The notes beneath the pieces are model-generated. The model was given only the letters and a program-made list of their open reading frames with translations, had not been told where the DNA came from and made no database searches. A DNA stretch of 64,000 nt, taken from positions 128,442 through 192,441 of the forward strand of contig CAJJDP010000026.1 in assembly GCA_905182995.1 (NCBI GenBank), read 5' to 3'. The position numbers and the translations under genes were made by a program. Each line of letters starts with the position of its first letter. Positions within the stretch are counted from its first letter, which is position 1. Shown piece after piece: positions 10,453-22,549 of the stretch. The stretch comes from Paramecium octaurelia (taxonomy: Eukaryota; Ciliophora; Oligohymenophorea; Peniculida; Parameciidae).

Positions 10453-11518
10453 TCATTAAAATGCTGTTGCTGTTTCATTTGCCTATGCCTTCTTTTCATC
10501 AGGCAGATTCTCCTATGGCTTCGCTATCTGGATATTTGCAACGTCACCCTCAACCTTTTGTCCCCTTCTTAATACATGTTTTTTGAAAAATGCAATCACC
10601 TTTTGTAATATCTTAGGATGCTTTTTGTTATACAAATACATCCTTCTACTAACATATAAACCACTGAGAAAAGTCACAACTAGCCAAAAGTTTATAGCCA
10701 CTCCATTCTCTTACAACTTCTTTTCCAATTAATAGATATAATTATTCTTAGACAAGGTTAATGCCAATGGATTTTCAATTGTAAATTTTTTTGTTTCAGT
10801 ATTGTATACTGCTTGTCCCAATACTGACAACAATCCGTCGGCCTTTATTCCAAATTCATTGTCTCTATATCCTATATGTACTCCTTTGAATGAGCTGTCC
10901 CTAAATAGCACTTAAGTAAGGGCAATAGGTCCAAACACTCTGAATATGGAAGAGTAGAAAATTGTTGCATAATTTCCAATGTGTTCTGCAAATGATAATG
11001 AACGTTTTTCATCCTTGAAACCAAAACTCATTAAGGCTGCAGAAACATCTGTGTCATCTCTTATAGATACATGGGCTTCAGTCTGAGTTAATTTATCCTT
11101 CAAAGCAAAATATGGTGGCTTGTCTATTTAATAATCAGATGATACACTTGCCCTATATATTTTAAATATAAGTTTACTCCTTCCAATCAAACTTTATTCG
11201 TGGCTCCAAGAAGGAATCACATGAAAAGAGTGATGTTCTCTATTAAATTCGCAAAATTACGGGAATTTTTTTAAATGTAGAATATAGAGATCCTTATTGA
11301 GGAATTCCTTCAATAAAGTAGATGTTTGATTTCTGTTGATTTTAAGCCTCTTTCACTACATCGGAAACATTCTTTATTGGATATGATTTCAATTTTTTTA
11401 TTTGATTCTTGGTCTTTCGATTATTGTTGAAGTAATGACCGAATTTAAGCATTGAATACATGAACACAAATCCTACTATTCCGGTCTTAAAATATTGTTT
11501 ATCCTCTTTAGTTGACAT
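10453..11518 (-). CDS. MUL1-like (GIDE-domain) membrane protein lacking a RING
   Basis: A 346-residue protein after one 25-nt intron. An N-terminal membrane helix (GIVGFVFMYSMLKFG) is followed by the GIDE/BAM intermembrane region, with GIKADGLLSVLGQAV matching the VGATLTGVGE strand of MUL1, and ALTLSKNNYIYQLEKKL corresponding to its YYLSSQDFDSLL segment. A second helix, FWLVVTFLSGLYVSRR, follows. In MUL1, a mitochondrial outer-membrane E3 ligase, a C-terminal RING comes next. Here the protein ends after a short basic and glutamine-rich tail with no cysteines. The family assignment rests on order and these motifs. Confidence 0.7.
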
Positions 11519-11722
11519 ATTATTTTATTTTCAAAATATAAGAAGGTAAATAAATAATTTAATTAAGTTATTCCCTACAACTAATATCACAAATAATATC
11601 GTTAATTTTATAAAAAGTAAATTTTTATTTATTTTCTATCATAAGCATACAACATCTAAGTTATTTTAAAAATGTGTTTATATATAGGGAATATGAACAA
11701 GTATTATAATTATATTAATTAT

Positions 11723-12931
11723 TCAATATATCTATCTGCTTCTTTATTCATAAATTAAAATTTATCTTTTAGCTTAATCAATTGCATTCCAATATCGCTA
11801 ATTGAATTTTTCACTTAATACATCATTTTATAAAATTAGAAGTTATTTATTTGGTATATAAGCATAATCTAAGACTTGTTATTATTGAATTATATAGGGT
11901 TGTTAATCATTCATTAGCAAAGATTATCCTTTAGATTGATAGTACATTTCAGATTAAATATTTGGAATTGGTTAGGTTGACTTCCTTCCAGAAAAAAAAT
12001 CAATTTGCTCTGATTTCATTTGATCCTATTCTAAATCTTGATTTACTTCAGGTATGCTCGCAATTTTAGAGACTTAATCAAATTGATTTGGATCTGTTTT
12101 TGAAGGCGACTTAATATGATATGTATCAATTATTTATGACTATTTTAATGATTATAGCTATTAATCAAGTAAGGCTTTAGTCTTCTTTAATTTAGATTCT
12201 CCATAGATGGTTTAAGATATCTTCTTACTCATTTGATAATTTTGAAAATACTATAATGGTTTTGTGTCACCTATCATATCCTTAACAAAATTGGAATACT
12301 CAATGGAGTAATACATATCCATAACTTTAATACTGTCTTCAAAAGACAGACAACTAGCATCAAGCAAGATCAATCCAATTTCCTTGCTAATCTTATGGCT
12401 GTATTATGATTCTTCAATATATAGATTCTTAAAGCTATTGGTATTTATTAAAAACTAAATATGTAAACTTAACTTAATATGGCCTTTTTTAGTTATAAAA
12501 ATATTATGTAGATTTAATTATGTAGTTTTGATCAATTCTGGGATTTAAAGATATATGGAATATCCTGCAATCAAATTCTTCGCTAGATACCATAATTCTG
12601 ACTCAGCAAATTAAGTTCCTTGCTATCTTTTCAATTAGATCTCATCAAATAAAGAATGTGAAGGGCATTCAAATATATTATTAGATATATAAATTAGAAA
12701 TGGAGAGTTCAGTTCATATTTATAAAGATTCTGTAGTTTGATGTATCTCTTAAGGAAAGCGATATATTCCTTGGTGTTTAATTTAGGTTTGACTCTCATA
12801 TATTGTTCAATATCAGGAAAATCTTAAATTTGACATTCCAGAATATCTATTTCACCAAATATTGGATGTTAAACCTTTTATATCAATTTAAAGTCATAAT
12901 TATCACCAACATCATTTAAAGCATTTCCCAT
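11723..12931 (-). CDS. Myristoylated kinase-like (pseudokinase) protein
   Basis: Intronless 402-residue protein starting MGNALND, a likely N-myristoylation signal. Residues ~60-230 resemble a degenerate kinase C-lobe: a helix SELWYLAKNLIAGYSIYL is followed by TQLNLHNIFITKKGHIKLSL, which aligns with the HRDxKxxN...xxxLxDFG stretch but has no HRD or DFG. No glycine-rich loop or VAIK lysine is seen. The tail is low-complexity (Q, S, K). The pseudokinase at 61605-62942 has the same start and a similar degenerate core, so they may belong to one ciliate family. A catalytic role is unlikely. Confidence 0.6.
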
Positions 12932-13385
12932 TTAAAATTTATTTTATTTTATTATAAACATATTTGATGATAAATTTAATAGAGTGTTTTGATTTAATTT
13001 TTATTCTCCAAATTGGATTTTCGAGATTCGCTATTTGTATTTCAATTTAATTAATGAATTTATGTATTTATCATTAATTGCATCATCATAATAATTATTT
13101 TTTTTCTCTGATGAATTAATTTAAATTAACTTTTCGAGAAAAATATTTAGAAAAACAACATAAATTTCAAAATTTCTCTAAATTAGAATGACTTGTATGC
13201 TATTTTTATAGTAAAAGAAATGATAGATGGGTGATTCGATTAAAGGTTTGAAATAATGATTAAGTAATTAAAAACAATTGGCTTATAAAGCACATATAAA
13301 ATTATTGAATATTTTTATAAAATGATTCTAATTTTCTCTTCTAAAGGCAAATAAATTGATACCAAAAGCATAAATAAAATAAATA
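12932..13385. other. AT-rich gap between divergent genes
   Basis: No coding stretch is supported between the kinase-like gene start and the PP2C start. The region is very AT-rich with short T and A runs and presumably holds both promoters. Confidence 0.5.
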
Positions 13386-14313
13386 ATGGGTTAATTTCTA
13401 TCGTAACCAATCACGCAAAAAATACATGACTCATAGTCCAATGGGATTCTATAATGTCATACTACGTCAATGCAAGGTTAGTATGTAATATAACAAGATA
13501 GGTTGGAGACTTTAAATGGAGGATGCTCACATAATGAAAGTAGATTTTAGAGAAGATGTATCGATATTTGCTGTTTTTGATGGACATGGTGGTGCTGGAA
13601 TTTCAAATTATTTGGCTGAGAATTTTTTAGACGTTTTGGTTCAGCAACCTACATTCGTTGGTGAAGATTACACCTAAGCCTTGCATGATAGTTTTGTATA
13701 GTTGGATGAGATGATCAAAAATAATGTGGCTAAAAGTAATCATATTATTCCTATATTCATTTTAGATACTTTTATTGGTTCAACAGCTGTAGTGGCCCTG
13801 GTAGTTTAGAAGACCTTGTATGTTGCCAATTTAGGAGACTCTCGTTGTCTTCTGATGCGTGATGATGAAACTATCGAGTTAACAAAAGATCATCTTCCTT
13901 GTAATGAATTAGCCAGGATCAGATTTGCAGGAGGATTTGTGAATGAAGAAGGCCGTCTCAATGGAACACTCTCAGTCTCACGTGCTTTTGGCGATTTCGA
14001 ATTCAAATAAGAATCATTACCAGCCAATTAGCAAATGGTTATTGCTGAACCTGAAATAAGAAAGATAAAATTGAATAAGGATGATAAGTAAAATATGCTG
14101 TCTATGTCTAGATTCTTATTTCTCGGTTGTGATGGATTGTTCGAAACGATGAATAGTTATAAAGTGATGTAATTCATTGGAGAAAGATTAGACAGGGGAA
14201 TGGAACCACCATTAATACTTGAAAATTTGCTCGATTCTTCTTTGGCAATCGATACTACTACTGGCTATGGATGTGACAACATGACTGCTATGCTAATATT
14301 GTTGCACATCTGA
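13386..14313 (+). CDS. PP2C-family protein phosphatase
   Basis: Mg/Mn-dependent serine/threonine phosphatase, 282 residues after introns 13477-13501, 13736-13765 and 14088-14111. The start MGQFLSQP is shared by many ciliate PP2Cs and is a likely myristoylation site. The family motifs are in order: SMQGWRLQMEDAHI, FAVFDGHGG, TAVVAL, YVANLGDSRCLL, LSVSRAFGDFEFK, LFLGCDGLFE and the C-terminal GCDNMTAMLI. The metal-binding aspartates in MED, DGHGG, CDG and CDNMT are all present, so it should be active. The splice sites are forced by these motifs. Confidence 0.95.
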
Positions 14314-15561
14314 ATGATATTCAAATTAAAATAATACAACTATCAATAAAATTACTCATATAGAATTTAAATTTTAAGATGGAATATATCAATTAATTTT
14401 TAATTTCAATTTTGGATTCTGCTAATCTGTGTTTTCTCAGTTTTAGTCATTGCCAATAGTACTTAAGTTTTATCAAATTTGAATGTCTTATTTTTGTTAA
14501 CCATGAATAAATAATAAAAGTTAATCAAACATATATAGAATCTAAATAGATAAACTCATTTGGTTTTTATTCTTCATTCATTATTAAAGTTATTTAGATT
14601 AAATATTTTAGGATGAATAGCATTAACAATAGCTGATGATTATCTTTATTTTTATCAGCATACAATGAATTAATCATAGAATCTGAATAGAATAAAATTA
14701 ATTATAACAATTGTTTTTTAATTTTTTGTTTATAGAAATAAATCAAATAATATTCTTATTCTCCTCTTAAAATTAAACTTCAGAAACCATAAATTGAAAT
14801 AAAACTAAGCCTTAGTTAAGCTTTATGTTTATAAAATTCTTCTTTTTTCTCTGAATAATCTTTTTAAAAATTTAATTTCTAGATAAAATTTCAAATTATT
14901 TAATTCTTCTTTATTAACTTCAATTACGACAATTAAAATAAAATGAATCAATATTTCAATATTTAAAGTTATGCCTTTTAGTATTTATCAGAAGGTTTAA
15001 AATACTAGCAACAATGCTAAGATAGAATTTACTATTTCTTGACTTTCCTCTATAAATTTATTCAATAAATCAAAAAATGATATATCTAACTTATTAAAAA
15101 ATTGGTTTTATTTGCAAAATGAATTAAATCAACTGTTTAAATCTATGATTTTGTACTAGAATTAATCATAAAAGGCAGTGAAACTATGGATGTCTTTTTC
15201 AATTAGTGTTTTAAGCAGAAATTTAACAGCTCCATTAATTCTCCTCAGTTTTAATAGGTTTTGAAGTCTTTATTGGAATCTTTTATATTTCCTTATATTT
15301 AAGTGCGTAAGAATAGATTGTGATTATTAGCTCAATTCTTTAGTTTACAAATAATTCCAAACAAGTAACATCTTAGAATTTCTATTTCTCACATATCTTC
15401 TTTCTTCATTTTCTTCAATTAATCATTTTGATTTTTTGTCCCAATTTTCTTGGATTAAGAATTTCTAGATTATATCTTATTATTAAAATTATTCATTAGG
15501 AGCTTATGTCTTAGACTTATTCAGTTGATTTTATGGAAATGTTTTATAATTGAATTTAGTA
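14314..15561. other. 1.25-kb gap with unresolved coding-like stretches on the minus strand
   Basis: No complete gene could be built. On the minus strand at roughly 15030-15190 one frame gives a helical stretch (SFFDLLNKFIEESQEIV) preceded in the same frame by another stretch across an in-frame TGA. Around 15200-15510 further open segments rich in K and I appear. They may be exons of one small gene with introns I could not place, or remnants. From 14314 to about 14950 the sequence is AT-rich and nothing is seen. Confidence 0.35.
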
Positions 15562-16527
15562 TCATTTTTAATAAATATGCTCAAACCATCTTGGCTTTAC
15601 GCTAGCCTTTAAATTATAGGGACTCTGCTTTAATGGGCTGAAGGGAGTCTGGAGATCTACTTAGGAACATGATACTGCCTTGTGTCTTTTGATTTAATTT
15701 GGAGTGTCTCTGGGTCTTAGATTTGTGTAAGTTTTGAAATGAAACCAATTGGATACGAGGATACTTTTGGTTCTAGGTTTGATTTGTGTGGAATAAAAGT
15801 TCTATTAAGATTAGGATTACTGAGTTTCCATCTCTGAATAACGTACTTGAGGCAAGTTATTAGGTGGTGACACTGTATTCTGGTCATTTTTGCTTCTATT
15901 GCTATTTTTTTATTTTATCTTAGAATCTTTGTATTTTAAGCTTGAATGAACGAATTTTATTTGTTATTCTGTGAGAAAGTCAATTTCTGCAGTCACTAAG
16001 TTCCCACTTTAATAGCCTTCGAGTGTTTTTACCAATCCTTCACTAAACCAGAGGGGATAATTATTAAGTACTGGAATTGTAATTGGTTACATGTTGACAG
16101 TGGTTAGGCCCTTACATTTGAGTATGTAATTCAGATTCTGGAATACCTGCTTTTCAACTGTGAAGTCAGCCAAATCCTCCAGGAGATTCTCATTTAGTAA
16201 TTGAGAACAAATTCTCTAAATAGATCTATTGTAATGTTGACTGGGATCACGTGAGGGAGGTCCTAAGAATAAAGTTTGATCGGTCTCTTTGATTTGTGGG
16301 ATTTCAGAGGTTTGAGTTTGATTGAAATAATTTATCATCTCTAATATTTGAGGGTGAAGTGGAATGAAATCAAAATCAGCCTCAACCTTTGCCTTAAGAC
16401 TGTTGAATTTATCGAGAAGCATATTGTATGCAGCTGCTTACTTTGAGGGTATTTGCCAATACACATCATAATAGGCTTGTGTTTCTATAGCTGCACACTG
16501 GAGAGATTTAATTTATTAATCAGACAT
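15562..16527 (-). CDS. Hypothetical protein, 321 residues
   Basis: Intronless frame from ATG at 16527 to TGA at 15562. The N-terminal two thirds look globular and helical (SLQCAAIETQAYYDVYWQIP, later FHPQ-like FIPLHPQILEMINYF); the last third is low-complexity, rich in Q, S, N and K, and ends KPRWFEHIYQK. No family or motif is recognised. Its start codon lies 7 bp from that of the divergent coiled-coil gene. Confidence 0.8.
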
Positions 16528-16534
16528 TTTAATA
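16528..16534. promoter_or_regulatory. 7-bp divergent start-codon spacer
   Basis: Minus-strand ATG at 16525-16527 and plus-strand ATG at 16535-16537 are separated by seven AT bases. Both reading frames are long and intact, so promoter elements must lie inside the coding sequences, or one gene may start further downstream. Confidence 0.55.
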
Positions 16535-17667
16535 ATGTCAAACAAAAAACCATTGAGTAGTGAGAAGAAAGATAATATCATAGCTTAATTGAAAGGGGAA
16601 TTGTATCAATACCATCAGAGACAAATAGATTTTGGAAGTTTACACAATCAGCTATCTCGACTTGAGAATGCCTATGCTTAGGGTTAGGAGGAGCTATAAA
16701 AGATACAGAAGGTAGGAAGAGCCTAAACTGAAGTTGATTTGAATGAAATAAAACAACTCAGAAGCGAATTGGAATATTTGCAAGAATAATTGCATTAACG
16801 ACTACCTAACAATAATCCTTAATTGTTGGAATTAGCTCAGATTCGATAAAATGAGTTGGCCATTTTAAAGAAGGAAACCAATGAAATCATGCTTCAAAAA
16901 GATTAATTGCAACAAGAGAGATAGGAGTTGGAGACTACTATGAAGGATATGATTGAGACTAAGAATTCTTTGGAAAAGGAAAATTAACTATTGGAGAAGG
17001 AATTTGATAAGCATTTCAAGTAAAACAAGGAACTTGAGCAGACGAGATAGGATTTGGAATTTGAGATTTCAAAAAAAGAGAAAGTTATTCTACAATAAAA
17101 AAAAATGGTTGATATGTTGAATAAGGAATAAAGATAGAAAGGAGACTATTTATAGTAAATATAGATGAAACAAGAGATACAATAATAGCAATCAGGTTAA
17201 TTGGATGATTAGTATTAACAATTAAATGAGAATTTGGAGGCTGTGAATAAGGAATAGAAAGTGATAAACAACTAATTAAATTAAATATAATAAGAAGCTA
17301 AAGAAATTAATTTGGAGAACATTAATCTTGATAAAAATATTAAGGAATTGGAGGGAGATATTGATACAATATTAAATCATGTAGATGAAGAGAATTTAAA
17401 GAAGATGAATTTGGTTGAGGATCAGAAATTCTTAAATGTTGAATTGAATCGAGCATTAGATTTGATTAATCAATTGACAAGCATTAAATAAGATGTATTT
17501 ATTCTCATATTCAACAATAGCTTTGTGAGGAAATTCGTACTTTTATCTCTGAAGATGAATAAATTTCAAATATTGTGAATAGAAAGAACAAGCAAATAAA
17601 ACTAATACAACATGCAGAATAATAAATAGAAGATTCTTAATCTAATAACTTGAATAATATCATTTGA
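16535..17667 (+). CDS. Coiled-coil protein, 368 residues
   Basis: One 26-nt intron near the 3' end leaves 369 codons. Almost the whole protein is predicted coiled coil with heptads of L, I, K, E and Q (for example ELEQTRQDLEFEISKKEK and EINLENINLDKNIKELEGD). No signal peptide, membrane helix or catalytic motif is present. The C terminus overlaps the 3' end of the convergent PPKL gene by 8 bp. A structural or basal-body role is possible but not shown. Confidence 0.85.
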
Positions 17668-20235
17668 ATTATTTTTGTGATCCAATTCTTTTCTATCTCG
17701 AAGGAGTAAATGGTCTCCTTCTGTAAATTAATTCATCATTATTGATGTCCACATATTTGACAAATCCTTGAGTTCTTTAAGCGGCATCTTCTAAATTCAG
17801 CCATCTAGCCTCATTGATAATATTTGCAGTCGGAATAACCTTTGGGATGATATCTCCTCGCTTTGTTATAGAAAGAATGGCTAGGATAATATTGTTATGA
17901 TTTAAATACCTCCTTTATTGCCACAACTGCCATAATCACTACAAGAAAATATAGTGATTACACTATTGTTTAATCTTTCAAATCCTTCATTTGTAGGTTC
18001 ATGAGATCTAATTATCATATTCAAATTGTTTTCCTAAAGAAATTTGTTGATTCTACTGTTCCCAAATCTAATTATAGATTTATTTTAAAAGAGATCTCGT
18101 TCAACATTCGGTTAATTTTCCAATTCTTCTGCATTTAAACAGGGATCAGACCACAATAACTCTAAAGCAATCTTCTGTTGATACTAAAATTATTATATTA
18201 TTAATAAATTACCGTAACAGGATCGTGCACAATTTGGAGAGGTTTTTGAATGAGTTCAATTTCATCGATTGTACGTATCGTCTATCCAATACCCCCATGA
18301 ACACAAAATATTTTATCCTCTATTACCGCAGCTAATGGCATGTATTAAAATACTCTGTTGACTCTTTGATAGATACTATTGGGATCATTGATATCTTCTG
18401 CATATTTTAAAAAACATTCATCAGCGAATCCAAAGATCTTATTAATTTTTGGATCCTCATGATGTCCTCTTAATAAGTGAATCTGATCTCCGTATTTTAC
18501 CTTTAGCGTGAATAAGAGTAGAATTATCTCAAGAGATCTTGTGCCTCTGTCAATATAGTCTCCCAGAAATAAGTAATCTTAAGAATCAATGTCTCCATTG
18601 TAAAGATTATCATATGGAGCTTTGAAATGATCAAAGAATCTCATTAGATCTAAATACTAACCATTCAAATTTCCATATATTTTGATTGGTCTTCTTAGTT
18701 TTAAGACGATAGGCTCCTTTTCGAGAATTCTCTAAACTTCATCACACAACTTAATTATGGAATCTTTTTTAATCCCAGTCATAAGATTTGAGTTTGGAGG
18801 AATAGATTGGTAATCTTTAGGCAATAATAAGTTTTATAAAAACGGAGCAAGCATTTATTCAACAAGTTAAGATTTATTTTAGGAATTGGGATCTTGGAAA
18901 CCAGCACCCAATTTCCTGTGTTCATCCTACAATTTATCAATAGGCACCTTCTTAACTTGATTAGTTATATCTTCTTCAGGACCATAAACCATGGCCACCA
19001 AAGCTTAATTAGCTAATCTAACATTTTTGTTATTCGCAGTTTGAACACGAAGCTATTATTAACTTTATTAGTCTAAATTTATAAAATAAATTATACTTCT
19101 CTACTGAGTCTACTAATTTGTTTTTCTAAATTGCTCTTGAGTACTATTATTGCTTAAATTTGGAGTAGCACGAGGATTGAATGATTACATGAAAGCATTA
19201 TCATTTCTTACAGTATTCAATTACCTCAACAATTATGGAGTTTATGCAAATCGTTTGTTAAGATCTAATCTTAAGATTCCTTCAGTAGGAATATTGGGTT
19301 GATCTGAATCAAATCCACCATGGAGATATAAAAATTAATCAACTAACCATGATGAATGTCTGAACCTCTGGATTGATTGAAATTTATACCACTCAGAGGT
19401 TTCAGTATCATAAATTTCAAATGGAAGAATTTCTCCCACTTAGTTTGATCTACCTCCTATTACCAACATCAATGTTCCCAAAAATAAAGTTGAATGCTAA
19501 TATCTTTGAGTAGGTATTTCATTTTAGTTTTTATAAGGAGCTCTTACCCAATCCCATCTTCCATCTCTATGTCTTCTCAATCCCCAAGTGTCATTCAAAG
19601 CACTCTAATCACTTGTTCTACCTCCAAATGCCACCATCATTCCATTTGCTGATCCTGTATTGCAGAGAGCAGCCGAATGATAGACTCTAACACAAGGCAA
19701 TTCTGATGTGCATTCCAATTTAGACCATGAATATGGAGATTTCTCCAAATTGAAACTCCAAACATCATTTACAGGTTCTTATCCTGTATTACCTCCAAAG
19801 ACAATTAAATACGGTTTTATTAGAACCATAGTATGACCATACCTTCTGCCAGGAGTAGTGCCAATCACTGGTACTGTAATCCATGTACCTGTGTCATCGC
19901 GTAATTCAAAAACAAATAAATTATCATCAGCCAAACCCCCTCCTCCAACTGCTCCTCCAAAAATGATCATTTAATTCAATTCAATTGCCGATGCCTGATG
20001 TGCTGCTCTATTTGTTGGAACACTTCCACTTGCTTCTATTCTCTTCCATTTTCTCTAAATAACATCTCCTATATAGACATCTCCTGTTATAATATATTTT
20101 CCAGTGTCCCCAACAGCACCTTCCTCTAAACAATATCCTACCTCCGAAAAGAGCAATTTTGTTAGGGGCTATCACACAAATAGTGTGACCAAAACGTGGT
20201 TGAGGATTGTCACCTCCAAAAGTCACTGCTTCCAT
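17660..20235 (-). CDS. Kelch-repeat PPP phosphatase (PPKL), probably catalytically impaired
   Basis: About 823-831 residues; three introns (22, 29 and 29 nt) and perhaps one more of 24 nt between the two halves. The N-terminal half has Kelch blades, each with paired glycines and a downstream W or [10 protein letters not shown]...[14 protein letters not shown]...[15 protein letters not shown]...LIVFGG. The C-terminal half is a PPP phosphatase domain with [22 protein letters not shown] and RSHEPTNEG. GDxHG is replaced by GNLNG and RGNHE by RGHHE, so three metal-binding or catalytic positions differ. Kelch-PPP proteins (BSU1 in plants, PPKL in Plasmodium) act in signalling and development. The architecture is certain; loss of activity is inferred. 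Confidence 0.92.
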
Positions 20236-20299
20236 TATTATTTCAAATTATATATTTATTTTTGCTAATACTATTGAAACAAATAAGAATAAATGGATA

Positions 20300-21432
20300 T
20301 CAATCACAAGTACAAAACGAAAATAAACTATGTGCTTTCTTTATCTGAATTTCTTAGGAAGATGAAAACTTTCTCAATGAATTGCATTAGTAAATATTTT
20401 ATCCAGGAATGTGTTCCTTCAAATAACTTTCATTCAATAATTTATGCTCCATTTCACTAAATGCTCCTCCACCTTTCTTCCTCAAAAAGTGGTGTATCTG
20501 TGCCCCCAAATCATCTTCTCCTCTCTCAATATAAAACTATAGATCATTATGTCCAGCATCCTTTACCAATATAAATTGAATTTTCCCTCCATCATTATGT
20601 TGCATATAGGTATTGTACAATTTCTCACTATGCTCATGACCAACAATCTTATCTGAATCTCCATGGATTATTAGTATGTTGCTTTGAACATTTTTAATTT
20701 TCTTATGATTAACGTACATGTCCTAATCTCCATAATCCCCTTCTCCAAACCAACTATATATCGAGGCAATCGGAGCCTGCAATATCAAACCTGCCAACCC
20801 TCCAAAACGAGTGGCTATTTCTATCGCAGGACCTGAACCCAAAGAAAAGCCCCACAATACAATTTAATTAAGGGAGTAGTTCAATTTGTTAATCGCAAAC
20901 GATACCACACTCTACAAATCATCATAAGTTTGCTATTCACTAACTTTATATTATCCAACTCCTATCCCATAACCTGTGTAATCATATGCAATGAAATCGA
21001 CCCCATATTCTATACTTATTTTTTCACCAAAAAAATAGACATCGCCCAAATCACTGGCATTAGCATGAGAAAATATTACTAACGTCCTGTTCCTCTGGGT
21101 TAATTTCTCAAAATCACACTAAAACGATTTAGAACTAAACAAGCATTCTTTAGATAGTGATACTTCAGTTTTAGTATTTTACAATCTATGCTTATATTTT
21201 TTATATACCCTGAAAAATGTATTATTGGAACACATATTTTATCATTCTTGAGTACGTAAGAATCTATTTGTAAATAATAACTGAATATTTGTTTCCTCTG
21301 TCCATTTATTATTGGAAAAAAATGGTATTTCTTATCCCGAAACTCAAAAGTGTATTTTGCTGGTTCTGGTGGTCTGAATGAATATTTCTTTATAAAACTA
21401 TTTGGAATTAGAGCACTCAGACTTTTCTTCAT
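20300..21432 (-). CDS. ABHD17-like serine hydrolase
   Basis: Alpha/beta hydrolase, 367 residues after one 29-nt intron. The N terminus has SFRPPEPAKYTF, like the LPPEP segment of ABHD17. The core has LVIFSHANASDLGD (oxyanion region), IAYDYTGYGIG, the nucleophile elbow WGFSLGSGP, the acid in IIHGDSDKIV and the base in KDAGHNDL, so the Ser-Asp-His triad is complete. ABHD17 enzymes depalmitoylate membrane proteins; by homology this may do so. A C-terminal extension of about 60 residues after the core is unrelated to the family. It starts 231 nt from the next divergent gene. Confidence 0.85.
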
Positions 21433-21663
21433 TTTGTATTAAATATAATTAATATTAATACACATTTTTATATTATTAAGAGCTCCATCTTAAATTAACA
21501 TATACTTACATTTAGAGAATGAAAACATGTCGAGATGTAATCACTCAAAAAATAAAATATTTTATTACCAAAATATTATAAAATAAACTATATGCTTTCT
21601 ATTAATACCAAAACAAATTCCAAACGATAACAAAATTCTCTCTACAGAAACCCTTCCAAATCA

Positions 21664-22056
21664 ATGTCTCAATCCTCTTTTGATCTCCAAGATATCCTTT
21701 TAGATAGAAGAATACAAATTGCAGAAAACTTATCAAAATTAAGAGATTATTAAGAAGAAAGAGAAAAAGAGTTTCGCTAAAGGGAAAAAGAATATTAAAG
21801 AGCCAAGAAGAAAGTTCATCTATATTAAGTAATAAATCAAAGATTCAGAGCACAATCATTTATTGAAGAACAACATCAATAAGCAAAATTACTTGAAAGA
21901 TCAATAAAATATGTTCCAATGACTAATAAATCAGTTAACGAATCAAAATTATTAACTTTGAAAATGAATTTAGAACCCCTTAGAACCAAAGCAAAATAAA
22001 TTAAACCATATATTGATCATGATGTGATGGTAACCTAAAAATGGAAGGAATTTTGA
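21664..22056 (+). CDS. Small charged coiled-coil protein, 130 residues
   Basis: Intronless frame rich in R, K, E and Q. A helical segment near the start (LRDYQEEREKEFRQREKEYQ) gives way to a less regular tail ending TQKWKEF. No family is recognised. The start is the first ATG after the divergent ABHD17-like gene. Confidence 0.75.
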
Positions 22057-22549
22057 ATCATTTATATTATCTATATGATTATTCATTTTTTATTATATTA
22101 ACTATTAAATCAAATAATAAGTTTTCATGGTAAGCGAGTAAATAATATGCAAAATCATTATTATGATATTGAGTGATATAAATTCTATGCCGTCTTAAAT
22201 AGATATATATTATCTATTTAATATTTGATAAAACCATATATATACAACGATTTTAATCAAAGAATTAAGGTAATTTTTGTGAAAAATTTTTTCATTTTAT
22301 TAAGTTTTTGATTTGATATTATTATAAGATATTTTGTTACATGTTAGGCATAAAGAATTATTTCTAGTTTAAAATTTCTTAGTATTCATGTATTTTTTTG
22401 GTTAAAAACAAAACATATTTTTTTTGTTTGAAACAATTTGAAAATAAATTTAACTAAAACCTATAAATAAAAATTATATATTTCATAATCATAATAGAAT
22501 TAGGTTTAATTTATATTGAAATAGGAGCTTTTCTATTATAATTATTAAT
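22057..22549. other. AT-rich intergenic region before the GTPase cluster
   Basis: About 490 bases with long A and T runs. I see no coding frame of interest or repeat; it probably contains the 3' end of one gene and the promoter of the first GTPase. Confidence 0.5.
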
